A stretch of DNA of 64,000 nucleotides from Anoxybacillus flavithermus (GTDB lineage: Bacteria > Bacillota > Bacilli > Bacillales > Anoxybacillaceae): the NCBI RefSeq assembly GCF_002742685.1, contig NZ_PEDM01000008.1, positions 1-64,000 of the forward strand, written 5' to 3'. The notes beneath the pieces were generated by a model. The model saw nothing but the letters and a program-made list of their open reading frames with translations. It was not told where the DNA came from and made no database searches. Below are positions 26,040 through 34,776 of the stretch, one piece after another (position 1 is the stretch's first letter; each line of letters starts with the position of its first letter). A program made the translations under genes and the position numbers.

Positions 26040-26412
26040 TCACAGTTGTTTGCTAGGAATGTTGATTTGAAATTGTGTCCGACCATGTTCATCGGTTGTT
26101 AATGCGATTTTTCCGTTGAAACTATGAACAATTTCTTTTGCGTGCGTCAGCCCAATGCCAGTGGACGGGTTGCCGTGTTCATCGTATTTCGTCGTAAAGC
26201 CGAGCTGAAACACCCAATCGCGTTCGTCTTCCGGGATTCCAGGACCGGAATCGGTGACGGTAAAGGCAAGATCGCCGCCATCAAGCTCGGCGCGAAGATG
26301 AATCCATCCCGATGACGGAATCGCCTCTACCGCATTGGCAACTAAATTATTTAAAACGGAAAGAAGAGCGTAAACGTGCCGAGTCGATAAGTCGAGATCG
26401 CACGTCCATTTT
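26040..26412 (-). pseudogene. glnK: C-terminal remnant of sensor kinase GlnK
   Basis: The minus strand encodes about 123 residues of an ATPase domain: WTCDLD, N-box NNLVANAVEAI, G1 DSGPGIPEDE, F-box FQLGFTTK and G2 STGIGLTHAKEIV, ending IPSKQL-stop 13 bp before glnL. Directly upstream of WTCDLD an in-frame TAA occurs and kinase similarity stops. The sensor, dimerisation and H-box parts are missing. The break adjoins a truncated gene on the other strand. Confidence 0.82.
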
Positions 26413-27667
26413 TATTGGTTGGCGAAAAATGAGACTTGGAAACGAAAATTGAAACAGCTAACCCTCGCAACCGTGGTGTTGCTGATGACGTCGCTATCGT
26501 ATGCTGCAATTACGTTGGGGAAAGAGGGGAGATGCCACAGCCGCCAAATGGTGCGGGACAACTACCAAACGGCATGCAACGTATGGGGCAATCCGAGAAC
26601 AGCGGGAATACACCACCACAACTGCCGGAGTTTAAAGGTGAAGGTGGGATCGGCATCGGAGAAACAGGCAATCGCGGAATCTTTCGCCTGTTTAACCAAC
26701 AGCTTTCCGGACAAATTAGCTGGTTATTACCGTTTGTTCTTTTTAGCACGATTGCGGTTGGGTTATCGATCCGCAAACAGCGGATGTTTACCATTTCGCA
26801 TAAAGTAGCGGTATTTTGGTTGGCATGGCTCATTCCGATGATGGGATTTTTCAGTATTGCTGGTTTTTTCCATCGCTATTATTTAAGCATGATGGCACCA
26901 GCGATTGCAGCGCTTGTGGCGATTGGTAGTGTGTTATTATGGGAATTTTACAAAGAGGGCAAACAACAATGGCTGCTTCCAAGTTCGTTTTTGGCGACAT
27001 TTTCATTAGAAGCGTACATTCTTTATCAAAATAAAGCGGTGATGTCAACTATCTGGATATGGTTCGTCGGCTTATTAGGGCTCGCTTCGTTTGTTTTGCT
27101 TCTTGCATTTCGGCAGCATACGCGAATCGCCTACTATGTAAAAATAGCTAGTTTAGTTGGACTTCTGCTCATGCCGTTTTATTGGGCGCTCACACCTATA
27201 TTGTACGGCGCCAATAGCATGATTCCAGCAGCAGGTCCGCAAACAACCTTCGATGGCCGACAAGATGGGCGGATGATAGGGGGGTGGAAAGAAATGAAGC
27301 AAATGAGAAGCTCATTCAATATTTAGAAAAGAACTATGATGGAGAAACTTATTTAGTAGCGACGTTCCGTGCGACAGAAGCGGCACAAATCATGTTAAAA
27401 ACCGATAAAGCGGTCATGGCAATGGGTGGATTCTCCGGAAACGACCCAGCATTGACGGCTAAAAAGCTAGAGAACTTAGTGAAAAATGGGGAAGTAAAAT
27501 ATTTTCTTCTTTCTGGATTCGGCGGCGGTCAAAGCAATAATGACATTGTCGAGTGGATTCAAACACACTGCAAAGAAATACCGCAATCCGAATGGAAACA
27601 ATCCAGCGATACACAACAGTCGTTTGGGAGAGACGGTGCAGAAAAGCTGTATAAATATGAAGGATAG
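26413..27667 (+). pseudogene. ykcB: Decayed GT39 mannosyltransferase (YkcB/ArnT-like)
   Basis: Only the C-terminal half remains. Segment 1 (about 26416-26507) reads WKRKLKQLTLATVVLLMTSLSYA. Segment 2, in another frame (to about 27280), has the Gly/Pro-rich region and about seven membrane helices (FNQQLSGQISWLLPF, MFTISHKVAVFWLAWLIPMMGFF). Segment 3, in a third frame (27284-27667), has NEKLIQYLEKNYDGETYLVATFR and the C-terminal soluble part. One extra G in the G6 run at 27279-27284 would rejoin segments 2 and 3. The 5' half with the catalytic loop is gone. The downstream GT2 gene is intact. Confidence 0.82.
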
Positions 27668-27679
27668 GAGGAGAGAAAC

Positions 27680-28642
27680 GTGGTGAAATATTCGGTCGTG
27701 ATTCCTGTCTATAATGAAGCGCTTGTGATTCGTGAAACGTATAAGCGATTAAAAAGAGTAATGGAACAAACGGACGGAGCGTATGAGCTATTATTTGTCA
27801 ACGATGGTAGTAAAGATGAAACGCTTGATATGTTAAAAGAGCTTGCGGTTAGAGACGATACAGTGAAATATTTGGATTTTTCCCGCAACTTTGGGCATCA
27901 AATTGCAATTACAGCAGGGATGGATTATGCTTCTGGGGAAGCGATTGTCATTATTGATGCAGACTTGCAAGATCCGCCAGAGTTAATTTTAGAAATGATT
28001 GAAAAGTGGAAAGAAGGGTACGATGTCGTCTATGCAAAGCGAACGAAACGAAAAGGAGAAACGTTTTTTAAAAAAGCAACTGCCTACGCCTTTTACCGGT
28101 TATTACAGGCAGCGACGGAAATTGATATTCCGCTTGATACGGGCGATTTCCGTTTAATCGACCGAAAAGTGCGCGACGAGTTAGTAGGAATGAGAGAGCG
28201 GAGCCGGTTCGTGCGCGGGCTCGTGGGCTGGGTTGGCTTTAAACAAACGGCGATTGAATATGAACGCGACGAGCGGTTTGCGGGGGAAACAAAATACCCG
28301 CTCAAAAAAATGATTCGCTTTTCACTTGACGGCATTACGTCTTTTTCATACAAACCGCTAAAGCTTGCCAGTTTGTTAGGGTTTTTGCTTTCGTTTGTTA
28401 GTGTCGTTTGGATGATAGCTGTCTTGTATTTAAAATTGTTTACCCATTCTACCGTCACGGGCTGGTCATCGCTCGTGATGACGGTTCTTTTTTTCAACGG
28501 TGTTGTCCTTATAATGCTTGGCGTAATCGGAGAATATATCGGTCGCATTTACGATGAAGTGAAGCATCGCCCGCTCTATATTTTAAAAGAAAGCTGGGGA
28601 ATCAGACGCGGAAATGAAAAGGTACCATATTATGTGGAATGA
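27680..28642 (+). CDS. ykcC: GT2 polyprenyl-phosphate glycosyltransferase (YkcC/GtrB-like)
   Basis: The 320-residue protein has a GT-A domain with VVIPVYNEALVI at the start, the metal-binding IIDADLQDPPELI and TGDFRLIDRKV. Two C-terminal membrane helices follow, with the typical GVIGEYIGRIYDEVKHRPLYI. Family members load mannose or glucose onto undecaprenyl phosphate for use by GT39 enzymes. The GT39 gene just upstream is broken, so the sugar carrier has no local acceptor enzyme. AGGAGGAGAG precedes the GTG start. A second GTG follows directly. Confidence 0.88.
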   Translation: MVKYSVVIPVYNEALVIRETYKRLKRVMEQTDGAYELLFVNDGSKDETLDMLKELAVRDDTVKYLDFSRNFGHQIAITAGMDYASGEAIVIIDADLQDPPELILEMIEKWKEGYDVVYAKRTKRKGETFFKKATAYAFYRLLQAATEIDIPLDTGDFRLIDRKVRDELVGMRERSRFVRGLVGWVGFKQTAIEYERDERFAGETKYPLKKMIRFSLDGITSFSYKPLKLASLLGFLLSFVSVVWMIAVLYLKLFTHSTVTGWSSLVMTVLFFNGVVLIMLGVIGEYIGRIYDEVKHRPLYILKESWGIRRGNEKVPYYVE

Positions 28643-29021
28643 AAAAATGATGCTTGTTCGCTTTGCCGTTGTTGGGATAGGAAATACACTCGTCGACTTC
28701 GTAGTATTTTTCTTTCTTGCTTCGATAGGAGTTCCGTATGTTTTTTCCCAAGTATGTTCTTATACCGCAGGTATGATGAATAGCTATGTTTGGAACCGCA
28801 CATGGACGTTTCAAGTACGAAAAAAAGCATCTGTTCAAGAGTTTCTTCAGTTTATTTTCATCAACCTTGTATCGTTAAGCACGACAATCGTTTTGCTGTA
28901 TTTGCTGCATAAATTAGCAGAAATGCAGCTATTTAGCAGTAAAGCCGTGGCGACGGTTGCAGGCATGGCAGTTAATTTTGCGGGAAGCCGTTTTTGGGTA
29001 TTTGAAAGAGGGAGAAGGTAA
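28614..29021 (+). CDS. GtrA-family membrane protein
   Basis: The protein is about 124-135 residues long with four membrane helices and the GtrA pattern: RFAVVGIGNTLVDFVVFFFL, YTAGMMNSYVWNRTWTF, FAGSRFWVF. GtrA proteins are thought to flip polyprenyl-phosphate sugars across the membrane, the step after the GT2 reaction. The reading frame overlaps the end of the GT2 gene by 29 bp. The true start may be one of the later ATGs (28632, 28647), and no strong ribosome site decides this. Confidence 0.85.
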   Translation: MKRYHIMWNEKMMLVRFAVVGIGNTLVDFVVFFFLASIGVPYVFSQVCSYTAGMMNSYVWNRTWTFQVRKKASVQEFLQFIFINLVSLSTTIVLLYLLHKLAEMQLFSSKAVATVAGMAVNFAGSRFWVFERGRR

Positions 29022-29089
29022 TCATGTCCATCCCGCACATCAATGTCTATCAACAACGCTTAAAGAAGTAGATGAAGCGGTTTAATGGC

Positions 29090-29122
29090 AAAACCCATGG
29101 TGCTCGTAGCATCATGGGTTTT
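29090..29122 (+). terminator. Terminator after the GT2/GtrA operon
   Basis: AAAACCCATG pairs with CATGGGTTTT, with an inner TGCT/AGCA stem and a 3-base loop. Confidence 0.75.
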
Positions 29123-29210
29123 CATGAGTAAATAGTCATTTAAAGACTACGAAAAACGACTGGGGGAATTTAAAAATGATGTTCAAAAAATGTTCATTAT
29201 TTACAACTAC

Positions 29211-29230
29211 AAAACTAGAAAAATAGTTTT
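29211..29230 (+). promoter_or_regulatory. Candidate ArsR operator
   Basis: The palindrome AAAACTA-GAAAAA-TAGTTTT lies 30 bp upstream of the arsR-type gene. Just upstream, ATGTTCA occurs twice as a direct repeat (29178-29196). Confidence 0.45.
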
Positions 29231-29259
29231 ATTATAAAAGTGAGGGGAGTGAATGACGG

Positions 29260-29619
29260 ATGAAAAATGATTGGCAATTGAAAAATGAACAAGAAATAAA
29301 CGATGTAGTTGAAAAGGCGAAGGAAACGTTTCCTTTTCTTCAAGATGATCAGCTCATACAACATCGCGCTCAATTGTTTAAAGCACTTGGAGATGAAACA
29401 CGTTTGCGCATTGTTGGTATGTTAATGCACAGCGATTTATGTATGTGTGAGATTACAGCTGCCTTGCAGCTACCTCCATCGACTGTTACGCATCATTTGA
29501 AATTGCTTGAGCGAGGAAAAGTCGTACATGTATATAAACAAGGAAAATTTACAATTTATCAACTAAATCAAGAAGTGGTCATGCCACTTATGGAAGAAAG
29601 AAGAGATATTCATGTTTAA
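29260..29619 (+). CDS. ArsR/SmtB-family metal(loid)-sensing repressor
   Basis: The 119-residue winged helix protein has the metal-binding motif SDLCMCEI (C61, C63) at the start of the recognition helix, as in ArsR-type As(III) and alpha-3 sensors. LPPSTVTHHLKLLERGKVV follows. It has an N-terminal extension of about 35 residues. It overlaps the permease gene by 8 bp. The CxC pair and the neighbours suggest arsenite or a related thiophilic ligand. Confidence 0.87.
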   Translation: MKNDWQLKNEQEINDVVEKAKETFPFLQDDQLIQHRAQLFKALGDETRLRIVGMLMHSDLCMCEITAALQLPPSTVTHHLKLLERGKVVHVYKQGKFTIYQLNQEVVMPLMEERRDIHV

Positions 29620-30559
29620 CATGTTTGCGGATTGGTTAGTTGAAGATGTATTCGGACTGTCGATCACTTCAAAGTTTGGAGGAGCGCTCCATTTTTTTAT
29701 TTATGATACGTTAAAAATTCTTTTTTTATTGTCTGTTATGGTGTTTGCCATTTCGTTTGTACGTAGCTATTTTCCGCCTGAAAAAGTAAAGCGATGGATT
29801 AGCGGGAAGAAAAAAGGAATTGCGAGCGTACTAGCAGCTTTGCTTGGTGTCGTATCGCCATTTTGTTCGTGTTCAACCGTTCCTCTTTTTATCGGATTTG
29901 TCGAGGCAGGCATTCCGCTTGGGGTGACGTTTACCTTTTTAATTTCGTCACCGATTGTCAATGAAGTCTCGCTTGTTATGTTGTTTTCGATTTTTGGATG
30001 GAAAATTGCGGTGTTGTACGTCTTGTTTGGCGTATTATTAGCCATTATCGCTGGATGGGTGATTGGAAAGCTAAAATTAGAGAAATATGTCGAGCCATAT
30101 GTGTTTAATATTCAATTAGGGGAATCTGTTGTCCAAGAAATGACGATGCGTGAGCGATTCATATATGCAAAAACAAATGTCATCGATACTGTAAAAAAAA
30201 TATGGCTATTTTTGCTCATTGGAATCGGCATCGGGGCATGGATTCACGGTTATGTTCCTGAAGATTTACTCGTTCATTATGCAGGAAAAGAAAGCATATT
30301 TGCCATTCCTGTTGCGGTCATTCTTGGTGTGCCACTATATTCGAATGCAGTTGGATCACTTCCGATGATTGAAGCGTTAATGGGGAAAGGAGTGGCGCCG
30401 GGAACGGCACTTTCCTTTATGATGGCGATGACAGCACTATCGTTCCCAGAGATGGTGTTGCTTCGCAAAGTGATGAAACCGCAACTTATTGGCATATTTG
30501 TTCTTATTGCAACCACTGGCATTATCGCCATTGGCTATATATTTAATGCGATATTGTAG
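29612..30559 (+). CDS. ArsP/YraQ-type (DUF318) permease
   Basis: The 315-residue protein has about eight membrane helices and the ArsP signature VVSPFCSCSTVPLFIGFVEAGIP (C85, C87), followed by FLISSPIVNEVSL. The second half repeats the pattern (ILGVPLYSNAVGSLPMIEALM, ALSFPEMVLL). Some family members export trivalent organoarsenicals and others are uncharacterised. Overlap with the CxC-bearing ArsR gene and the dithiol redoxin downstream support a metalloid role. The substrate is inferred. Confidence 0.85.
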   Translation: MFNMFADWLVEDVFGLSITSKFGGALHFFIYDTLKILFLLSVMVFAISFVRSYFPPEKVKRWISGKKKGIASVLAALLGVVSPFCSCSTVPLFIGFVEAGIPLGVTFTFLISSPIVNEVSLVMLFSIFGWKIAVLYVLFGVLLAIIAGWVIGKLKLEKYVEPYVFNIQLGESVVQEMTMRERFIYAKTNVIDTVKKIWLFLLIGIGIGAWIHGYVPEDLLVHYAGKESIFAIPVAVILGVPLYSNAVGSLPMIEALMGKGVAPGTALSFMMAMTALSFPEMVLLRKVMKPQLIGIFVLIATTGIIAIGYIFNAIL

Positions 30560-30571
30560 GAGGATGAAAAA

Positions 30572-30802
30572 ATGGTGATTAAAGTGTTAGGAACAGGATG
30601 TAAAAAATGCAAAGAGCTCGAACAAAACGTTCGAATGGCGCTTACGCAATTACAATTGGATGCACAAGTAGAAAAAGTAGAGGACATCGCAAAAATTATG
30701 AGTTATGGCGTAATGAGCACACCGGCACTTGTAGTAAATGAAAAAGTTGTATCGGCAGGAAAACTGTTATCTGTTGACGAAATAAAAGGGTTGTTGAAAT
30801 AA
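30572..30802 (+). CDS. Small thioredoxin-like protein (TM0996/MTH895 type)
   Basis: The 76-residue thioredoxin-fold protein has the active site GTGCKKC (C10, C13) and the cis-Pro segment YGVMSTPALVVNEKV. These small redoxins often accompany DUF318 permeases. It starts 12 bp after the permease stop, behind GGAGGA, and closes the operon before a terminator. Confidence 0.85.
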   Translation: MVIKVLGTGCKKCKELEQNVRMALTQLQLDAQVEKVEDIAKIMSYGVMSTPALVVNEKVVSAGKLLSVDEIKGLLK

Positions 30803-30830
30803 AAAGAGGGCGCTTGTTTCCGCCCTCTTT
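30803..30830. terminator. Shared terminator of the ars-like operon and the bd-type oxidase operon
   Basis: AAAGAGGGCG (30803-30812) pairs with CGCCCTCTTT (30821-30830) between converging operons. It works in both directions. Confidence 0.8.
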
Positions 30831-31872
30831 ACTTTATCGGTTGTACGTTTTCTTTTTGCACGTCTAACGTTCGCGGATGTTCGTCCATGTAAGGTTGCAA
30901 ATATGATTCTCGCACTTCATGACGCATCCAACCCATCAGTGCAACGATGAGAACGAAACAAATGACTGATGCATAAAATACATTTTGTGTATCTTTTTTC
31001 GTCACAATATATAAAAGTCCACATAGGACGATCGTCAATAAAATGGATACGAGTAATAAAACTGTTAACAGCAAATCATCGCCCATAAATAGAAGCACGA
31101 TATCGCGGCGGAACGATATGAGCAATAAAGAGCCGAACAATAATTGTAGCAACGTGATCCAAAACGTCACTTTCACTCCGCCCATTTTTAACGATTGCTC
31201 GACGTCAGATAACGGCTGTTTCTTTTGCTTCCATGCGAAGTAAAAATACATATAAAATCCACCAGCAGCTAAGCTAGCTAAAACGAAATGCGCATATCGC
31301 TGCCAAATTTGTGGGTAATAAAAGAGACTATGGAAAAATCCGTTCGCACTTGACCATTTTTCTGGGTACAACATCGAAACGATATTGACGATAAAAATCA
31401 ACGGAATAAACAGTAAAATAGCGGATGCAACAAGACCGACGAAAAAGTGCAATCCTTTTTTATTTTCCCATTTTTCCCACGAAAATTTATACACATACAA
31501 AAGAAGAAAGGCAGTAATTAATAAGACGATAATGCTGATCCATGCTTTTCCAATGAGCAACGTTGATGTATAAAAATATTGCGTATAAATGACGCTAACG
31601 ATTAAAAGAGGGGCAACGCCGAGTACGACCGCAATACTTTTATGGATGGAAGCGTGAAACGAACAAATACGCGCCATATCATCTAACCGTTTCGATTTTT
31701 TTACAATTCCCGCACCTTCAAGAGCGACTGCTCCAGTTGCAAACGATAGTGTAAAATTAACAAATACAATGTGAAGAATAAACGTCAATACGATCAAAAA
31801 CTCAAGTAATGATAAGTTACCCGGTATTGGTAAAGGAAAATCAGGTGGGATGGCTAATTGTAATATATGCAT
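30829..31872 (-). CDS. Membrane subunit of a cytochrome bd-superfamily oxidase
   Basis: The protein of about 347 residues has around nine membrane helices. The first contain FILHIVFVNFTLSFATGAVALE and SFHASIHKSIAVVLGVAPL, whose histidines could bind heme or lie near it. It is cotranscribed with the CydA-like gene 18 bp upstream. It is not a standard CydB. The sequence looks like a diverged CydA/CydB-type partner. The start is taken as ATG 31872. A GTG at 31884 overlaps the AAAGGAG site. Confidence 0.62.
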   Translation of the reverse strand: MHILQLAIPPDFPLPIPGNLSLLEFLIVLTFILHIVFVNFTLSFATGAVALEGAGIVKKSKRLDDMARICSFHASIHKSIAVVLGVAPLLIVSVIYTQYFYTSTLLIGKAWISIIVLLITAFLLLYVYKFSWEKWENKKGLHFFVGLVASAILLFIPLIFIVNIVSMLYPEKWSSANGFFHSLFYYPQIWQRYAHFVLASLAAGGFYMYFYFAWKQKKQPLSDVEQSLKMGGVKVTFWITLLQLLFGSLLLISFRRDIVLLFMGDDLLLTVLLLVSILLTIVLCGLLYIVTKKDTQNVFYASVICFVLIVALMGWMRHEVRESYLQPYMDEHPRTLDVQKENVQPIK

Positions 31873-31890
31873 ATGTGTCGCCACTCCTTT

Positions 31891-33210
31891 CTAATTTTGT
31901 TCGTTAACTACTTTGTATAAATAAGCTGCAAGCGCTTCTACTTCTTCTTTCGTTCCGACGAACGGCGGCATCATCGGACGAACTTGATGCATTGATGGAA
32001 TAAATGCTTCGATGCTTTTTTGTGGCCATCCTTGTAGACGGTTAGCAAGCGCTCGTTTCGAACGCCAGCCATCGATTGTATGACAAGCTAAACATTGTCC
32101 TTCATAAATTTCACGACCAGCTTCGATTTTGTTTTCCTCCGTAATTGTTTTCACTTTGGCGATCGTTGAGTGAGCCAAATAGCCATCTCGATTCATCGCT
32201 TCCGCTTTAGCGGCAGTAATGCCGTTAACGTACATATAGTTGTAAATAATGTACGGCTTGCGAATTGATTCGCGAACAACTTCAAACTCTCCAATGAAAC
32301 CGATAGCTGAAATAAACATCGCTAAAGCAAGGACAGCCGGCAGTTTTTTCGGACGAATGACAAGCCATATGAGAAAAACGACGATTAAAGCAAATGCGAT
32401 GAGATTTAATACGTTAAACGTTTGTTCAGGTAAACCGGTTGACCAAACGATTAATTTCGCTGCTTGTTCTGGAATTGATTTTAAATACCAAATGCCAAAA
32501 ATAAACGTTGCTGGTAGTGAAATCGCTCCCCAAATAGAGAAAATACGAAAAAGCGGCAGGCGCACGTCTTTGTCTTTAACAAATAAGCGCACAAAGATTG
32601 TAAATAATGAAATCGCTAACGTAACGGCTAAAAATGTTCGAAATGCTAAAGAAGGTAAATACGTTGGATTAAAAAAGGCGTTCCAAAACGAAAGCGTTTC
32701 GACCCAACGACCTGGTGTGAGCTTTGCTGCTAAAATTCCTGTAATGATCGCCATCGTAAGCCATGAAAATACTGCAAGCGTGATCCCGATGTTCAAATGT
32801 TTTTGTTTTTCCTTTCCTTTTTTCCATTTCTCCCACGTGTAATAGTAAATAAGGAGTAGTACAACTTCACCGATAAATATGACCCATTCTGTCACCCACG
32901 CCCAGAAAAAAATACGCAATAAAGACCCGATGGAGTCTGGTTGAATGACCATGGTCGATAGCCAAATACCTACTCCTGTCATTGCCCCGACTGTTGTTGT
33001 AATGATCACAATCCATTTCGTTAGTTGCTTTGCTAGCTGATCGAGCTTCGCATTTTTCGTCTGCATAGCGTAATACTCGGTCGATACGACGATAGCTGTT
33101 GCACCGATCGCCACTCCATGGCTAATGAGAACATGAATAATGGCAATGAGGGCAACGATATTCCCGTTTCCAAACCATGGGAATTCTACAATAGGAAAAT
33201 CCACTTTCAT
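31891..33210 (-). CDS. CydA-like oxidase subunit with a fused cytochrome c domain
   Basis: The 439-residue protein has about nine N-terminal membrane helices resembling CydA (NIVALIAIIHVLISHGVAIGATAIVVSTEYYA, then WVTEWVIFIGEVVLLLIYYYTWEKW). A C-terminal cytochrome c domain carries the heme site CLACH at residues 373-377 and a possible axial Met in RPMMPPF near 403. The GRQPW motif and Q-loop of quinol-oxidising CydA were not found. This matches bd-superfamily members thought to take electrons from cytochrome c. The electron donor and product are inferred. Confidence 0.75.
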   Translation of the reverse strand: MKVDFPIVEFPWFGNGNIVALIAIIHVLISHGVAIGATAIVVSTEYYAMQTKNAKLDQLAKQLTKWIVIITTTVGAMTGVGIWLSTMVIQPDSIGSLLRIFFWAWVTEWVIFIGEVVLLLIYYYTWEKWKKGKEKQKHLNIGITLAVFSWLTMAIITGILAAKLTPGRWVETLSFWNAFFNPTYLPSLAFRTFLAVTLAISLFTIFVRLFVKDKDVRLPLFRIFSIWGAISLPATFIFGIWYLKSIPEQAAKLIVWSTGLPEQTFNVLNLIAFALIVVFLIWLVIRPKKLPAVLALAMFISAIGFIGEFEVVRESIRKPYIIYNYMYVNGITAAKAEAMNRDGYLAHSTIAKVKTITEENKIEAGREIYEGQCLACHTIDGWRSKRALANRLQGWPQKSIEAFIPSMHQVRPMMPPFVGTKEEVEALAAYLYKVVNEQN

Positions 33211-33368
33211 TCATCTCCCTTCGTTTTTTTGTTCGTTTTCACTATAGCAACCGTTTTTGAAGTACAAATGATTATTTTGTGAGAAATGTTTTCGAAAAGT
33301 ATTGCGATTTTGTGACAGATTGTTATACAATCCAGCCATTAATACAAAATGTAGAAAGAAGTGGTTGG

Positions 33369-33692
33369 ATGAGCGCGATCATTTTGTTTTTATTAGCAGG
33401 CCTTGCCGAAATTGGTGGAGGGTATCTTATATGGCTTTGGCTTCGTGAAGGAAAACAAGTCATGTACGGAATTGCTGGGGGAATATGTTTAGCGTTATAC
33501 GGTGTCATTGCGACGTTTCAATCGTTTCCATCGTTCGGACGAGTATATGCAGCATATGGAGGAGTTTTCATTATTTTATCTTTGCTATGGGGGTGGGGGA
33601 TCGACAAAAAAACGCCAGATTTGTATGATTGGATTGGAGGCGTTATATGTTTAGTCGGTGTGGCAGCCATGCTTTGGGCACCAAGACAGTAA
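33369..33692 (+). CDS. YnfA/UPF0060 membrane protein
   Basis: The 107-residue protein has four membrane helices and the YnfA pattern: [52 protein letters not shown]. The family is related to small multidrug transporters. The start is ATG 33369. The frame is open farther upstream, but those residues do not fit the family. It is followed 11 bp later by the YkgJ-type gene. Confidence 0.87.
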   Translation: MSAIILFLLAGLAEIGGGYLIWLWLREGKQVMYGIAGGICLALYGVIATFQSFPSFGRVYAAYGGVFIILSLLWGWGIDKKTPDLYDWIGGVICLVGVAAMLWAPRQ

Positions 33693-33703
33693 GGGGGATC
33701 AAC

Positions 33704-34423
33704 ATGCCTTTAACATATGAACAAATTGTACGAGTTTGTAAACAAATTAATGAAAAGCATATGCCGAATGGACAAGCGTTTGTTGACGCAGTCGATAAGT
33801 GGTTGGAACGGTACGAAGGAGAAAATGGGAAGGAGTTTATGTTTGTAGCCTTTAAACAATTGCTTTTTCTTGTTGATGAACATATTCGTGAGATTGAGCG
33901 AAAGGTAAACATTCGTTCAACTTGCGCAAAAGGTTGTGCATATTGTTGCTACTTTCCGATTATTGCAACGAAGGCAGAAGCGAAATGGATTATGATGAAA
34001 ATCACCGAGCTACCTAAACAGGAACAGGAGCGGATTGATCAACATATACAATGGTATGGTAAACATTATGCTGATAAAATAAAGAGAGTGAACATGTTAG
34101 ATTTTACAGAAGATCGTCGCTTTAAAGAAACGTACATGAAAGAACAATTGCCATGTATATTTTTAAATCAAGAAACAAATACATGTCTCATTTACGAAGT
34201 AAGACCAATGCCATGTCGTACGTACTTAAACTACTGCTCGCCAAACGTATGCGCCGAATCGTATATGCCTGACGAACCGTTTAGTTATGAATTTTTATAT
34301 GAGTTTTATATTGAAGCGCTTCACGATCTCATTCAAACGCTCGTTTATGAAGGAGAAGATATCGGGATTGATTATCCAGACGACTTGTTTGACATGGACT
34401 ATTTGTTTCGTTTTTTTGAATGA
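33704..34423 (+). CDS. YkgJ-type cysteine-cluster protein
   Basis: The 239-residue cytosolic protein has the Zn/Fe-chelating CxxxCxxCC cluster (STCAKGCAYCCYFP) near residue 72. A second cysteine group follows (LPCIFL, TNTCLIYEVRPMPCRTY, NYCSPNVC). This matches UPF0153/YkgJ proteins, whose function is unknown. The start is ATG 33704, 7 bp after AAGGGGGAT. Confidence 0.82.
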   Translation: MPLTYEQIVRVCKQINEKHMPNGQAFVDAVDKWLERYEGENGKEFMFVAFKQLLFLVDEHIREIERKVNIRSTCAKGCAYCCYFPIIATKAEAKWIMMKITELPKQEQERIDQHIQWYGKHYADKIKRVNMLDFTEDRRFKETYMKEQLPCIFLNQETNTCLIYEVRPMPCRTYLNYCSPNVCAESYMPDEPFSYEFLYEFYIEALHDLIQTLVYEGEDIGIDYPDDLFDMDYLFRFFE

Positions 34424-34467
34424 AAAGAAATAAACCTAGCACTTATCAAAGCGCTAGGCATTGTTAC

Positions 34468-34722
34468 TTAAATCAGCTGTTCATACACTTCGTTTAAATG
34501 ATAAACACGAACAGCGTCTTGTTCTTCTTTTGCATATTTCATTTCTTGACGCAGCATACGATCTAAAAATGCTGCTTCTTTTTGTGATAAGTCGCGGACG
34601 AATTGCTCTTCATTTTTGTACGGTTTACTTATTAGTTTTTTATATAAATGAATGGCTAGCGCGTGATGGCGGTCAGCATAGTTTGCTAATGCTTCACGCA
34701 AATAAGCTAACGTTTGATTCAA
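34468..34722 (-). CDS. csgA: Sporulation protein CsgA-like
   Basis: The 84-residue helical protein strongly recalls B. subtilis CsgA, a forespore (sigma-G) protein. The start reads LAYLREALANY, the middle YKNEEQFVRDLSQKEAAFLDRML, and the end KYAKEEQDAVRVYHLNEVYEQLI. The start is TTG 34722, 6 bp after AAGGAGGTGG. I could not find a convincing sigma-G promoter upstream. Its molecular function is unknown. Confidence 0.75.
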   Translation of the reverse strand: MNQTLAYLREALANYADRHHALAIHLYKKLISKPYKNEEQFVRDLSQKEAAFLDRMLRQEMKYAKEEQDAVRVYHLNEVYEQLI

Positions 34723-34776
34723 CCGTTCCACCTCCTTAAACAGTAGGGTGGGCGGTTTTTTGATCAAATATGTGTG

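Noticed and set aside
29022-29084. A short frame after gtrA ending LSTTLKEVDEAV-stop that resembles the tail of a PLP-dependent enzyme
   Set aside because: Only about 20 codons, not recognisable beyond a loose resemblance, and no start or ribosome site. It could be a gene relic but cannot be supported.
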